A stretch of 64,000 nucleotides of DNA from Phaeospirillum tilakii (GTDB lineage Bacteria > Pseudomonadota > Alphaproteobacteria > Rhodospirillales > Magnetospirillaceae), in contig NZ_JBHUIY010000010.1 of NCBI RefSeq assembly GCF_042683125.1, forward strand, positions 1 to 64,000. The letters run 5' to 3'. Below are positions 44,268 to 51,989 of this stretch, one piece after another. The first letter of the stretch is position 1. Each line of letters begins with the position of its first letter. Under the pieces are notes generated by a model that was not told where the DNA came from, did no database searches, and saw nothing but the letters and a program-made list of their open reading frames with translations. A program made the position numbers and the translations under genes.

Positions 44268-46355
44268 GTGGCGCGCCAGCCCCTTCCGGTGGCGCGGATC
44301 CTGTCGGCCTGGCGCGGTCTGCGCCCGTCCCGCCGCGAATGGCTGGTCGCCGCCTGGCTGGCCGCGATCGCCCTGGTCGGGCTGTGGTTCTGCCTGTCGG
44401 CCGGCGATGACCGCCGCAAGGCGCTGGCCGAGGCCGAGCGCCAGCTCGGGGTTCAGACCGAACTGGCGGCGGTGGACATCGACGGCAAGTTCGAATCGAC
44501 CGATCTCGGCCTGCGCACCGCCATCGCCCTGATCGGCGCCAATCCGCAATGGCAGGGGCTCGCCCCCGATCCGCTGCTGTGGCGGATCCTGCACGACGTC
44601 GCGGCGACGATGACCTCGGTGCCACGGATGATCCTGGTCGATGCCGAGGGCCGGCTCAGGCTGCGCAGCGACCTGCCCCATGCTGAGCCGCTCGATCTGT
44701 CCGACCGCGATTATTTCCGCCAGCACCGCGACCACGGCACCGCCGCCCCGGTGCTGGGCGAGGTGGTGGTCGGCCGCATCAGCAAGGTCGCCGGCCTGCC
44801 GCTGACCCGCCGCCTGACCGGTCCCGACGGCGGTTTCCTCGGCGTGGTGAGCGCCCCGCTCGATTTCGATTCCGTCACCGCCTTGTTCCGTTCGCTCGAA
44901 CGGGGCGGCCGGATCGCCTTCGCCCTGGTCCGCCCCGACGGGGTGGTGCTGGCCCGCCACCCCTGGGTCGCCGGGGCGATCGGCGCGACGGTCGATCTGC
45001 CCGGGCTGGTCGGCCCGCTCGCCGCCGATCGCGCGGCCGGCTGCGTCCGCGCCGACGACGGGGGCGGCGAGCGGCTGGCCTGTTTCCGCCGCCTGTCCCA
45101 TTTCGGCCTCGCCGTGGTCGCCGCCACCCCGCTCGACAGCGCGTTGCGGGCGTGGCGGCGCCAGACGGTGCGGATGGGCTGGGTGATCGCCGGCGGCCTG
45201 TTCCTGGTGACGCTGGCCGGGCTGCTGCTGCTCGGCCACATCCGCGCCGAGGCCGAGGCCCGCCGCCGCCTCGCCGCCAGCGAGGCCAGCCTCAACCGCG
45301 CCCAGGCGCTGGCCCGGGTCGGCAGTTGGCAGCTTCATCTGCCGGCGACGGTGCTGACCTGTTCGGCCGAGGCCCGCCGCCTGTTCGCCCTGCCGGCCGA
45401 GGGTCCGGTCGCGTTCGAGACGGTGCTGGCCCGGGTCCATCCCGCCGACCGCCGCCGGTTGCTGGCGGCGCTGCGCCGCAGCGGCCGGGGCCATCCGCTC
45501 GATCTCGAACACCGGCTGCTGATCGACGGCGCGGTGCGCTGGATCCGCCTGCGCGCCGAGACCGCCGCCGAGGCCTCGGGCGAGATCGTCGGCACCGCCC
45601 AGGACGTCACCGAGCGCCGGCAGGCCGAGGAATCGCTGCGCCGTCAGGCCGAGGAACTGGCCCGCTCCAACACCGAACTCGAACAGTTCGCCTATGTCGC
45701 CAGCCACGATCTGCGCGAGCCGCTCCGGATGATCGCCAGCTTCATCGACCTGCTGGCGCGGCGTTATGGCGACCGGCTCGACCGCGACGGGCTGGAATTC
45801 ATCGCCTTCGCCCGCGACGGCGCGGCGCGGATGGACCGGCTGGTGCTCGACCTGCTCGATTATTCCCGCATCGGCCGGATCTGCGCGCCGATGCAGCCGG
45901 TGCCGCTCGATCCGGTGCTGACCCGGGTCTGCCGCGCCCTGGCCCTCAAGATCGCCGAGGCCGGGGCCGAGGTGCTGCCGCCGGCCGCGCCGCTGCCGAC
46001 CGTCACCGGCGATCCGGGCGAACTGGCCCGGCTGCTGCAAAATCTGATCGACAACGCGATCAAGTACCGCGATCCGGCCCGGCCGCTGCGGGTGACCCTG
46101 ACCGCCGAGCGGCAGGGCGGGGTCTGGCTGCTGTCGGTGGCCGACACCGGCATCGGCATCGAACCGTCCTATTTCGAGCGGATCTTCGGCATCTTCCAGC
46201 GCCTGCACACCCGCGACGCCTATGAGGGCACCGGGATCGGGCTGGCGATCTGCAAGAAGATCGTCGAACGCCATGGCGGGCGGATCTGGGTCGAATCCGA
46301 ACCGGGCCGGGGCAGCGTGTTCCGCTTCACCCTGCCGGCGGCCGAGGCGGGCTGA
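44268..46355 (+). CDS. Membrane sensor histidine kinase with Cache and PAS domains
   Basis: The 695-residue kinase has TM1 (LVAAWLAAIALVGLWFCLSAG), a periplasmic double-Cache-like domain with SDRDYFRQHRDHGTAAPVLGEVVVGR, and TM2 (MGWVIAGGLFLVTLAGLLLLG). A PAS domain follows, then a HisKA domain with QFAYVASHDLREPLRMIAS and a HATPase_c with NLIDNAIKYRD and GIGLAICKKIVERHGGRIWVE. GTG 44268 follows GGGGAGGGG closely; two ATGs at 44229/44232 lack a site. The stop overlaps the next start (TGATG). No response regulator gene is adjacent, so the partner is elsewhere. Confidence 0.9.
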   Translation: MARQPLPVARILSAWRGLRPSRREWLVAAWLAAIALVGLWFCLSAGDDRRKALAEAERQLGVQTELAAVDIDGKFESTDLGLRTAIALIGANPQWQGLAPDPLLWRILHDVAATMTSVPRMILVDAEGRLRLRSDLPHAEPLDLSDRDYFRQHRDHGTAAPVLGEVVVGRISKVAGLPLTRRLTGPDGGFLGVVSAPLDFDSVTALFRSLERGGRIAFALVRPDGVVLARHPWVAGAIGATVDLPGLVGPLAADRAAGCVRADDGGGERLACFRRLSHFGLAVVAATPLDSALRAWRRQTVRMGWVIAGGLFLVTLAGLLLLGHIRAEAEARRRLAASEASLNRAQALARVGSWQLHLPATVLTCSAEARRLFALPAEGPVAFETVLARVHPADRRRLLAALRRSGRGHPLDLEHRLLIDGAVRWIRLRAETAAEASGEIVGTAQDVTERRQAEESLRRQAEELARSNTELEQFAYVASHDLREPLRMIASFIDLLARRYGDRLDRDGLEFIAFARDGAARMDRLVLDLLDYSRIGRICAPMQPVPLDPVLTRVCRALALKIAEAGAEVLPPAAPLPTVTGDPGELARLLQNLIDNAIKYRDPARPLRVTLTAERQGGVWLLSVADTGIGIEPSYFERIFGIFQRLHTRDAYEGTGIGLAICKKIVERHGGRIWVESEPGRGSVFRFTLPAAEAG

Positions 46356-47644
46356 TGGCGCTGCGGCGTGGCCGGGCCGCCGTGCTGGTGGCCGGCGGCG
46401 GCATCGCCGCCCTGTGCGCGGCGATCGCCGCCCGCCGCGCCGGTGCCGCCGTCACCCTGCTCGACGCCGCCCCGCCCGACCTGCGCGGCGGCAACACCCG
46501 CCATTCCCGCAATCTGCGCCTGTGCCACGACGCGCCGTCGCCGCTGTTCCCCGATCGCTATCCCGCCGCCGATTTCGCCGCCGATCTCGCCACCGCCGCC
46601 GGGGCGGGGGGCGATCCGGCGCTGGCGGCGCTGCTGGTCGAACGCTCGGCCGAGCTGCCGGTCTGGCTGGCGGGGCAGGGGGTGGTGTTCCAGACCCGGG
46701 CCCAGGGCGGCCTGCCCTGGTCGCGCAAGACCGCCTTCTTCCTCGGCGGCGGCCGGGCGATGATCAACAGCCTCTATCGCACCGCCCTCGGCCTCGGGGT
46801 GCGGATCCATCATCAATGCGCCGTCACCGCGCTCGATCCCGGCGGCGGGGTCTGGCTCGCCGGCCCGGGCGGCCCGGCCCGGCTGTCGGCCGGGGCGGTG
46901 GTGGTGGCCAGCGGCGGCTATCAGGCCAACCCGTCCCGGCTGGCCGAGGGCTGGGGCGATCTCGCCGGCCGGCTGGTGGTGCGCGGCACCCCCTATGCCG
47001 ACGGCGCCCCGCTCGCCGCCTTGTTCGGCCTCGGCGCCGCCGCCAGCGGCCAGCCCGGCGCCGGCCATCTGGTCGCGGTCGATGGCCGCCTCGCCGCGCC
47101 CGATGGCGGCATCGTCACCCGGGTCGATGGGCTCGCCCTCGGGCTGGTGGTCGATGCCGCCGGCCGCCGCCCGGTCGAGGAAACCAGCATCACCGGCCCG
47201 ACCCGCTACGCCCGCTGGGGGCAGGTGGTCGCCGCCTGTCCCGGCGCCACCGCCTGGGCGGTGTGGGACGCCGCCGCGCGCGGGCGCCTGCCGCCCGCGG
47301 TGCTGTCGCCCGAAACCGCCCCCAGCCTCGACGCGCTCGGTCACGCCCTGGCGATTCCGGCAGGTACCCTGGGCCGGGCGATGGGGGAATGCGGGCGGGT
47401 CGCCACCCCGCCGTTCTTTTATGTGCCGATCCGGCCGGGGATCACCTTCACCAGCCATGGGGTGCGGGTCGATCGGCAGGCCCGGGTGGTCGATGCCGCC
47501 GGGCGGCCGCTCGACGCCCTGTTCGCCGCCGGGATGGTGATGGCGCCCTCGCTGCTCGGCACCGGTTACCTCGCCGGGGCGGCGCTGACCATCGCCGCCG
47601 TGTTCGGCCGCATCGCCGGGGAACAGGCGGCGCGGCAGGGCTAG
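46355..47644 (+). CDS. FAD-dependent oxidoreductase, tricarballylate dehydrogenase (TcuA)-like
   Basis: The 429-residue flavoprotein of the fumarate-reductase/succinate-dehydrogenase type (FAD_binding_2) has an N-terminal VLVAGGGIAALCAAIAARRAG, GGNTRHSRNLRLCHD, VVVASGGYQANPSRL and C-terminal MAPSLLGTGYLAGAALTIAAVFGRIAG. GGNTRHSRN and the overall order are TcuA-like; TcuA oxidises tricarballylate to aconitate. The usual TcuB electron acceptor is not adjacent, so the substrate assignment is tentative. It overlaps the kinase gene by 1 nt. Confidence 0.82.
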   Translation: MALRRGRAAVLVAGGGIAALCAAIAARRAGAAVTLLDAAPPDLRGGNTRHSRNLRLCHDAPSPLFPDRYPAADFAADLATAAGAGGDPALAALLVERSAELPVWLAGQGVVFQTRAQGGLPWSRKTAFFLGGGRAMINSLYRTALGLGVRIHHQCAVTALDPGGGVWLAGPGGPARLSAGAVVVASGGYQANPSRLAEGWGDLAGRLVVRGTPYADGAPLAALFGLGAAASGQPGAGHLVAVDGRLAAPDGGIVTRVDGLALGLVVDAAGRRPVEETSITGPTRYARWGQVVAACPGATAWAVWDAAARGRLPPAVLSPETAPSLDALGHALAIPAGTLGRAMGECGRVATPPFFYVPIRPGITFTSHGVRVDRQARVVDAAGRPLDALFAAGMVMAPSLLGTGYLAGAALTIAAVFGRIAGEQAARQG

Positions 47645-47702
47645 CGGGGCTGCCGCCCCGCACCCCGCCCGGAGGCGGAGCCTCCGGACCTCCCCTCTTC
47701 TC
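47645..47702 (+). repeat. Intergenic repeat B7, terminator-like
   Basis: Hairpin GCGGGGC-TGCC-GCCCCGC, linker ACCCCGCC, hairpin GGAGGC-GGA-GCCTCC, then GGACCTCCCCTCTTCTC. It begins at the base after the TcuA-like stop. The second stem differs from other B copies by paired changes. Confidence 0.78.
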
Positions 47703-47808
47703 AATGGATCGGTGGGGGTTGCAATACCTAATGGTTACGGCCATGTCTTTCGGCGTATAAGGGATGTGCGCAGGCTTGCGCCGCTCGGGTGGCCGGGAGA
47801 AAGCCGCA

Positions 47809-49497
47809 ATGACCGGATTCATGACCATTCGCGGGCGTCTGCTCGCCCTCGCCATCGCCATGATCGCCTTGCTCGGCGTGGTCGTCGCCGGCTGGTGGGG
47901 GGTGTTCAACCACCTCAAGGTCAACGGGCCGGTCTATCAGCGTCTGGCCCAGACCGCCGCGCTGGTCGCCGACATCCTGCCGCCCCCGGCCTATATCGTC
48001 GAAGCCTATCTCGAAACCGCGCTGGCGCTCGACGGGCCGGACTCGGCGGTCGCCGCGCACCGGAACCGGCTGCGTGCGCTGGAGGCGGAGTATCAGGCCC
48101 GCCATCGCTTCTGGGCCACCCAGGGACTGGCCCCCGAGCTGGCCGGGTTGATCCTCGATCGGTCGTTCGCGCCGGCCACCGCTTTCTTCCGCGAGGCGGA
48201 AGAGGGGTTGTTTCCCGCCCTTGAGCGGGGCGACCGCGTCGCCGCCGCCGCCAGCTTCGCCCGGCTGACCGGGTTCTACCAGGCCCATCGCGCCGAGATC
48301 GACCGGCTGGTCGCCGCCGCCCAGGTCGAGGCCCAGCGGGTCGAGGCCGAGGCCGCCGCCGAGGATGGCGACGCCAAGCTGCTGGTCGGGCTGCTGAGCG
48401 GGCTGGGCGGGTTGACCGCGCTGGCGGCGATGCTGTGGGTGGCCCGGGGGGTGGTGCAGCCGCTGCACCGCCTGCGCGCCGAGGTCGGCCGGCTGGGCCA
48501 GGGCGACACCGGGACCCCGGTGCCCGATACCGACCGCGCCGACGAGATCGGTCCGCTGGCCCGCGCGCTGGAGGATTGGCGCCGCGGCCTGATTGCCGCC
48601 GCCGAGCGCCGCCGCCAGGATGAGGCGGAGGTCGCCCGGCGCGAACGCCGCGCCCAGACATTGCAAGAGGCCTCGCGCCGCTTCGAGGGCGGCGCGGTCG
48701 AGGTGATGGAAGGGCTCGGCGCGGCGATTCTCCATCTCCAGGACGCCGCCGGCACCCTGTCGGCCACCGCCGACCAGACCGAGCGCCAGTCGCGCGCGGT
48801 TGGCGCCGCCAGCGAACGCGCCGCCGCCTCGGTCGAGGCGGTTGGCGCCACCGGCGAGGCGCTGGAAGGCGCGGCGGCGGAAATCTCCCGTCAGGTCGGC
48901 CAATCCGCCGCGATCGCCGCCAGCGCGGCGGGCGAGGCCGACGCCGCCAGCCGCCATCTCGACGGGCTGACCGGGGCGGTCGAGCGGATCGGCGCGGTGC
49001 TGACCCTGATCGATTCGATCGCGGCGCAAACCAACCTGCTGGCGTTGAACGCCACCATCGAGGCCGCCCGGGCCGGCGAGGCCGGCAAGGGCTTCGCGGT
49101 GGTGGCGGGCGAGGTCAAGGCGCTGGCCAACCAGACCGCGCGGGCGACCGAGGACATTGTCGGCCAGATCGAGTCGGTGCGCGAGGAAACCCGCCAGACG
49201 GTGGCCTCGATCGGCGGGATCGGCGCCACCATCGCCCGGATGTCCGATTTGTCCACGGCGATTTCCGGCGCGGTCGAACGCCAGAGCGCCGGCACCGCGA
49301 CGATTGCCCGCGAGGTGGCCGAGGCCGCCGCCGGCACGCGCGGGGTTGCCGCCAACATCGCCGACGTCACCCGCGCCGCCGGTGCCACCGGCGCGGTGGC
49401 GCAGGGGGTGCTGGCCGCCGCCGCCGATCTCGACCGCCACAGCCGCCGGCTGGCCGAGGAAATTTCCCGCTTCGTCGCCGAAATCGAGGCGGCCTGA
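47809..49497 (+). CDS. Methyl-accepting chemotaxis protein, helical sensor type
   Basis: The 562-residue transmembrane chemoreceptor has TM1 at LLALAIAMIALLGVVVAGWWG. A periplasmic helical region of about 170 residues with ARHRFWATQGLAPELAGLIL follows, then TM2 at LLVGLLSGLGGLTALAAMLWV and a HAMP domain. The signalling tip is QTNLLALNATIEAARAGEAGKGFAVVAGEVKAL. ATG 47809 is preceded by GGGAGAAAG; an upstream ATG (47764) would add 15 non-conserved residues. The ligand is unknown. Confidence 0.9.
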   Translation: MTGFMTIRGRLLALAIAMIALLGVVVAGWWGVFNHLKVNGPVYQRLAQTAALVADILPPPAYIVEAYLETALALDGPDSAVAAHRNRLRALEAEYQARHRFWATQGLAPELAGLILDRSFAPATAFFREAEEGLFPALERGDRVAAAASFARLTGFYQAHRAEIDRLVAAAQVEAQRVEAEAAAEDGDAKLLVGLLSGLGGLTALAAMLWVARGVVQPLHRLRAEVGRLGQGDTGTPVPDTDRADEIGPLARALEDWRRGLIAAAERRRQDEAEVARRERRAQTLQEASRRFEGGAVEVMEGLGAAILHLQDAAGTLSATADQTERQSRAVGAASERAAASVEAVGATGEALEGAAAEISRQVGQSAAIAASAAGEADAASRHLDGLTGAVERIGAVLTLIDSIAAQTNLLALNATIEAARAGEAGKGFAVVAGEVKALANQTARATEDIVGQIESVREETRQTVASIGGIGATIARMSDLSTAISGAVERQSAGTATIAREVAEAAAGTRGVAANIADVTRAAGATGAVAQGVLAAAADLDRHSRRLAEEISRFVAEIEAA

Positions 49498-49540
49498 TCG
49501 AAAAAAGCTCAATTCGCGTCAGGTCTTAAAGCAGGCCCCC

Positions 49541-49634
49541 CGCGCCCAAGCTGAAAGGCGTGTCGCTGCCCCCCCATCAAAGGGATCCAAGGGCCTTGCG
49601 GCCCTTGGCGGGTGTGGGCGGAGCCCACATCACC
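49541..49634 (-). repeat. Intergenic repeat A7
   Basis: CGCGCCCAAGCTGAAAGGCG, CCCCCATCAAAGGGATC, hairpin CCAAGGGCC-TTGC-GGCCCTTGG and hairpin GTGGGC-GGA-GCCCAC. It fills the gap between two convergent genes. Confidence 0.82.
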
Positions 49635-49641
49635 GCACCGC

Positions 49642-50784
49642 TCAGCTGCGGACCCTGATCGGCTCGATGAAGGTGAACATCCGGCGCAGATTGCGCAGGC
49701 GTTCGATCTGGGCCTCGGTCAGGCGGGTGGGGGCGGCGAGGATCAGATGGCCGTTGCTCTGGCGGATGTCGGTCAGGATGGTGTGGCCGACCCGCAGCGC
49801 CGACAGCGGGATTTCCGACACCACCGGCGCGGCGTCGGTCATGGTCTTTTCCAGCGCGGTGCGGACGCCGCCCAGCAGGCGGGGATCGAACCGGCCGCGC
49901 TGGCGGTCGAGCGCGGCGAAGGCGGCGGTGGTCAGCGGTCCGCCCTCGGTCGCCAGCGCCAGTTCCTTGAGGATGTGCAGCAGGCGGGCATCGAACGGCA
50001 CCGCGTCGCCGCCGGGGCGGTCGGGCGGAAAGCCGCCGCCGTCGTAATCCTTGTCCTGGAGGTAGAGGATCTCCGCCACCTTCTCCAGCCGGGGAATGTT
50101 GGCGAGCAGGGTGCGGGCGGTTTCGGGGGCGCGTTCGAGGATCTGGCGCTCGATTTCGGTGAGGGTCTCGCCGCTGCGCTGGCGGGCGCCGACCTCGGGC
50201 GGCACCGCCACCTGGCCCAGATTGATCAGGGTGGCGGCGACGTCGAGCTGCCAGCGGCTGGGCATCCGCATCTCGACCGCGATGGTGCGGACCCATTCGC
50301 GCAGCCGCTGGGCGAGGTGATGCCCGACCGGGTCGTTGAGCGCCACCACGTCCACCAGCAGCTTGAGGCTGCCGGTCAGGGTCTTTTCCAGCAGGTCGCG
50401 CTCGGCATTGACCAACCGGTACTGCTCGACCCCGGCGGCGATGCCCTCGCGCAGGATCTCGGCCGGGCAGGGCTTGGTGTAGAAGCGCAGGATCGCGCCC
50501 CGGTTGATGGCGTCGATCGCGGTCTGCTGGTCGGCATTGCCGGTCAGCATCATCCGCACCGTGTCGGGGGCGAGGGTGCGGATCGCGCTCAGGGTCTCGA
50601 TCCCGTCGAGCCCGGGCATCCGCATGTCCGACACCACCACGGCGAAGGGCGGGCCGGCGCGCACCGCCTCGATCCCGGCCTCGCCGCCGGCGGCGGTGGT
50701 CAGGTCGAAATCCTCGTCGAGCTGGCGGCGCAGCGCCGACAGCAGGTGGGGGTCGTCGTCGATCAGCAACACGCGGTCGGTCAT
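49642..50784 (-). CDS. Response regulator with degenerate HD-GYP-like output domain
   Basis: The 380-residue protein has an N-terminal receiver domain (RVLLIDDDPHLLSALRRQL, phosphoacceptor in VVVSDMRMPGLDG, Lys in FYTKPC). It is followed by an RpfG-like helical domain. The region that should read LLHDIGK reads ATLINLGQVAVPPE, and the HHE-x-x-DGSGYP region reads LQDKDYDGGGFPPD. The metal ligands are therefore largely lost and c-di-GMP hydrolysis is unlikely. It starts with a 4-nt overlap to the upstream receiver-HDOD gene and ends the operon. Confidence 0.85.
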   Translation of the reverse strand: MTDRVLLIDDDPHLLSALRRQLDEDFDLTTAAGGEAGIEAVRAGPPFAVVVSDMRMPGLDGIETLSAIRTLAPDTVRMMLTGNADQQTAIDAINRGAILRFYTKPCPAEILREGIAAGVEQYRLVNAERDLLEKTLTGSLKLLVDVVALNDPVGHHLAQRLREWVRTIAVEMRMPSRWQLDVAATLINLGQVAVPPEVGARQRSGETLTEIERQILERAPETARTLLANIPRLEKVAEILYLQDKDYDGGGFPPDRPGGDAVPFDARLLHILKELALATEGGPLTTAAFAALDRQRGRFDPRLLGGVRTALEKTMTDAAPVVSEIPLSALRVGHTILTDIRQSNGHLILAAPTRLTEAQIERLRNLRRMFTFIEPIRVRS

Positions 50785-51989
50785 GGGGTGGTCTCCTCGG
50801 CCGGTTGCGTCGCCAGCGCGCGCCACAACGGGATCTGCTTTTCCAGCCCGGCCTCGGCCAGATAGCTCTGGTCGAGCGGGCCGGGGGTGGCGGGGCCGAG
50901 CGGCGAGGCCGGCCCGAGCGCGGTGGCGGCGTGCAGCGCGGCCAAGGCGAGATTGTCGCGCCCGGGGCAGGCCGACGGCCGGTCGCGATAGGCCACCGCC
51001 TCGACGATCAGGTCGGAAAAGCCCCACAGCCCGAGCAGATAGGCCCCGATCAGCGCCTGATCGGCGCCGAACGCCGCCGTTTCCGCCTCGGGCCGCGACT
51101 GGTCGGGGCCGAGCCCGGCCAGCAGCGCCGGATAGGCCTCGGGGTAGGCGTCGAGCAGCACCAGCCCGCCGATGTCGGCCAGCATCGCCGCGATCCGCGC
51201 CGCCTTGGCGGTGGCGCCATCGGCCCCGGCGGTGGCGGCGATCCCCTCGGCCAGCGCCGACAGGGTCAGCGCCCGCCGGGTCAGTCCCTCCAGCAGCGGC
51301 GCCAGCTCGGCCCGGCCGGTGAACTGGCGGAACACCCCGGCCTGGAGCACCAGCGCCTGCACCACTTCGAGCCCGAGCAGCCGCACCGCCTGCAACGGCG
51401 TGGTGGCGGTGCTGGCGGCGGAGAAATAGGCCGAGTTGGTCACCTTCAGCAATTGGGCGGTCATCGCCAGATCCTGGCCGATGATCGCGGCCACGTCCTT
51501 GGCCGAGGAGTCCGGCGCGGTCAGCGCCTGTTGCAGCTCGACGAACACCCGGGGCAGGCTGGGCAGGTTGGTCAGCCCGGCCAGGGTGGCGCGCAGGCCG
51601 GGATCGGCCAGCCGGGCGCGCAGCCCGATCTGGCGGGTCAGCGCCCGGTGCAGCGCCGCCGCGTCGCACGGCTTGGCGAGATAGATGTGGGCCGGCCCGA
51701 CCGTGCGCAGCACCGCCTCGGCATCGGCATAGCCGGACAGGATCACCCGGATGGTGGCGGGGTGCAGTTCGCGCACCCGGCCGAGCAGGGTGGCGCCGTC
51801 CATCCCCGGCATCCGCATGTCGCTGACCACCACGTCGAACGGCTGGCGGCGGATTTCCTCCAGCGCCGCGTCGCCCGAGCCGAAGAAATCCATCTCCCAC
51901 TCGTCTTCCATCGCCGCCATCGCCCGGCGCAGCCCGCGCAGGACGTGGGGATCGTCATCGACGAAGGCGATGCGGATCGGCGTGGTCAT
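50781..51989 (-). CDS. Response regulator with HDOD output domain
   Basis: The 402-residue protein has a receiver domain (IAFVDDDPHVLRGLRRAM, VVVSDMRMPGMDGATLLG, YLAKPCDAAAL). An HDOD domain from about residue 135 has LTNLPSLPRVFVELQQAL, IGQDLAMTAQLLKVTNSAYFS, TTPLQAVRLLGLEVVQAL and MLADIGGLVLLDAYPEAY. HDOD domains are non-catalytic regulators linked to signalling cascades and c-di-GMP. ATG 51989 overlaps the kinase stop (TAATG). It probably receives phosphate from that kinase. Confidence 0.9.
   Translation of the reverse strand: MTTPIRIAFVDDDPHVLRGLRRAMAAMEDEWEMDFFGSGDAALEEIRRQPFDVVVSDMRMPGMDGATLLGRVRELHPATIRVILSGYADAEAVLRTVGPAHIYLAKPCDAAALHRALTRQIGLRARLADPGLRATLAGLTNLPSLPRVFVELQQALTAPDSSAKDVAAIIGQDLAMTAQLLKVTNSAYFSAASTATTPLQAVRLLGLEVVQALVLQAGVFRQFTGRAELAPLLEGLTRRALTLSALAEGIAATAGADGATAKAARIAAMLADIGGLVLLDAYPEAYPALLAGLGPDQSRPEAETAAFGADQALIGAYLLGLWGFSDLIVEAVAYRDRPSACPGRDNLALAALHAATALGPASPLGPATPGPLDQSYLAEAGLEKQIPLWRALATQPAEETTP

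Noticed and set aside
37581..46274. Very long antisense frames (for example 37581-40241 and 42399-46274 on the minus strand)
   Set aside because: They are shadows opposite adhE and the synthetase/kinase genes. High GC suppresses stop codons; composition is Gly/Ala/Arg/His-rich and no domain is readable.
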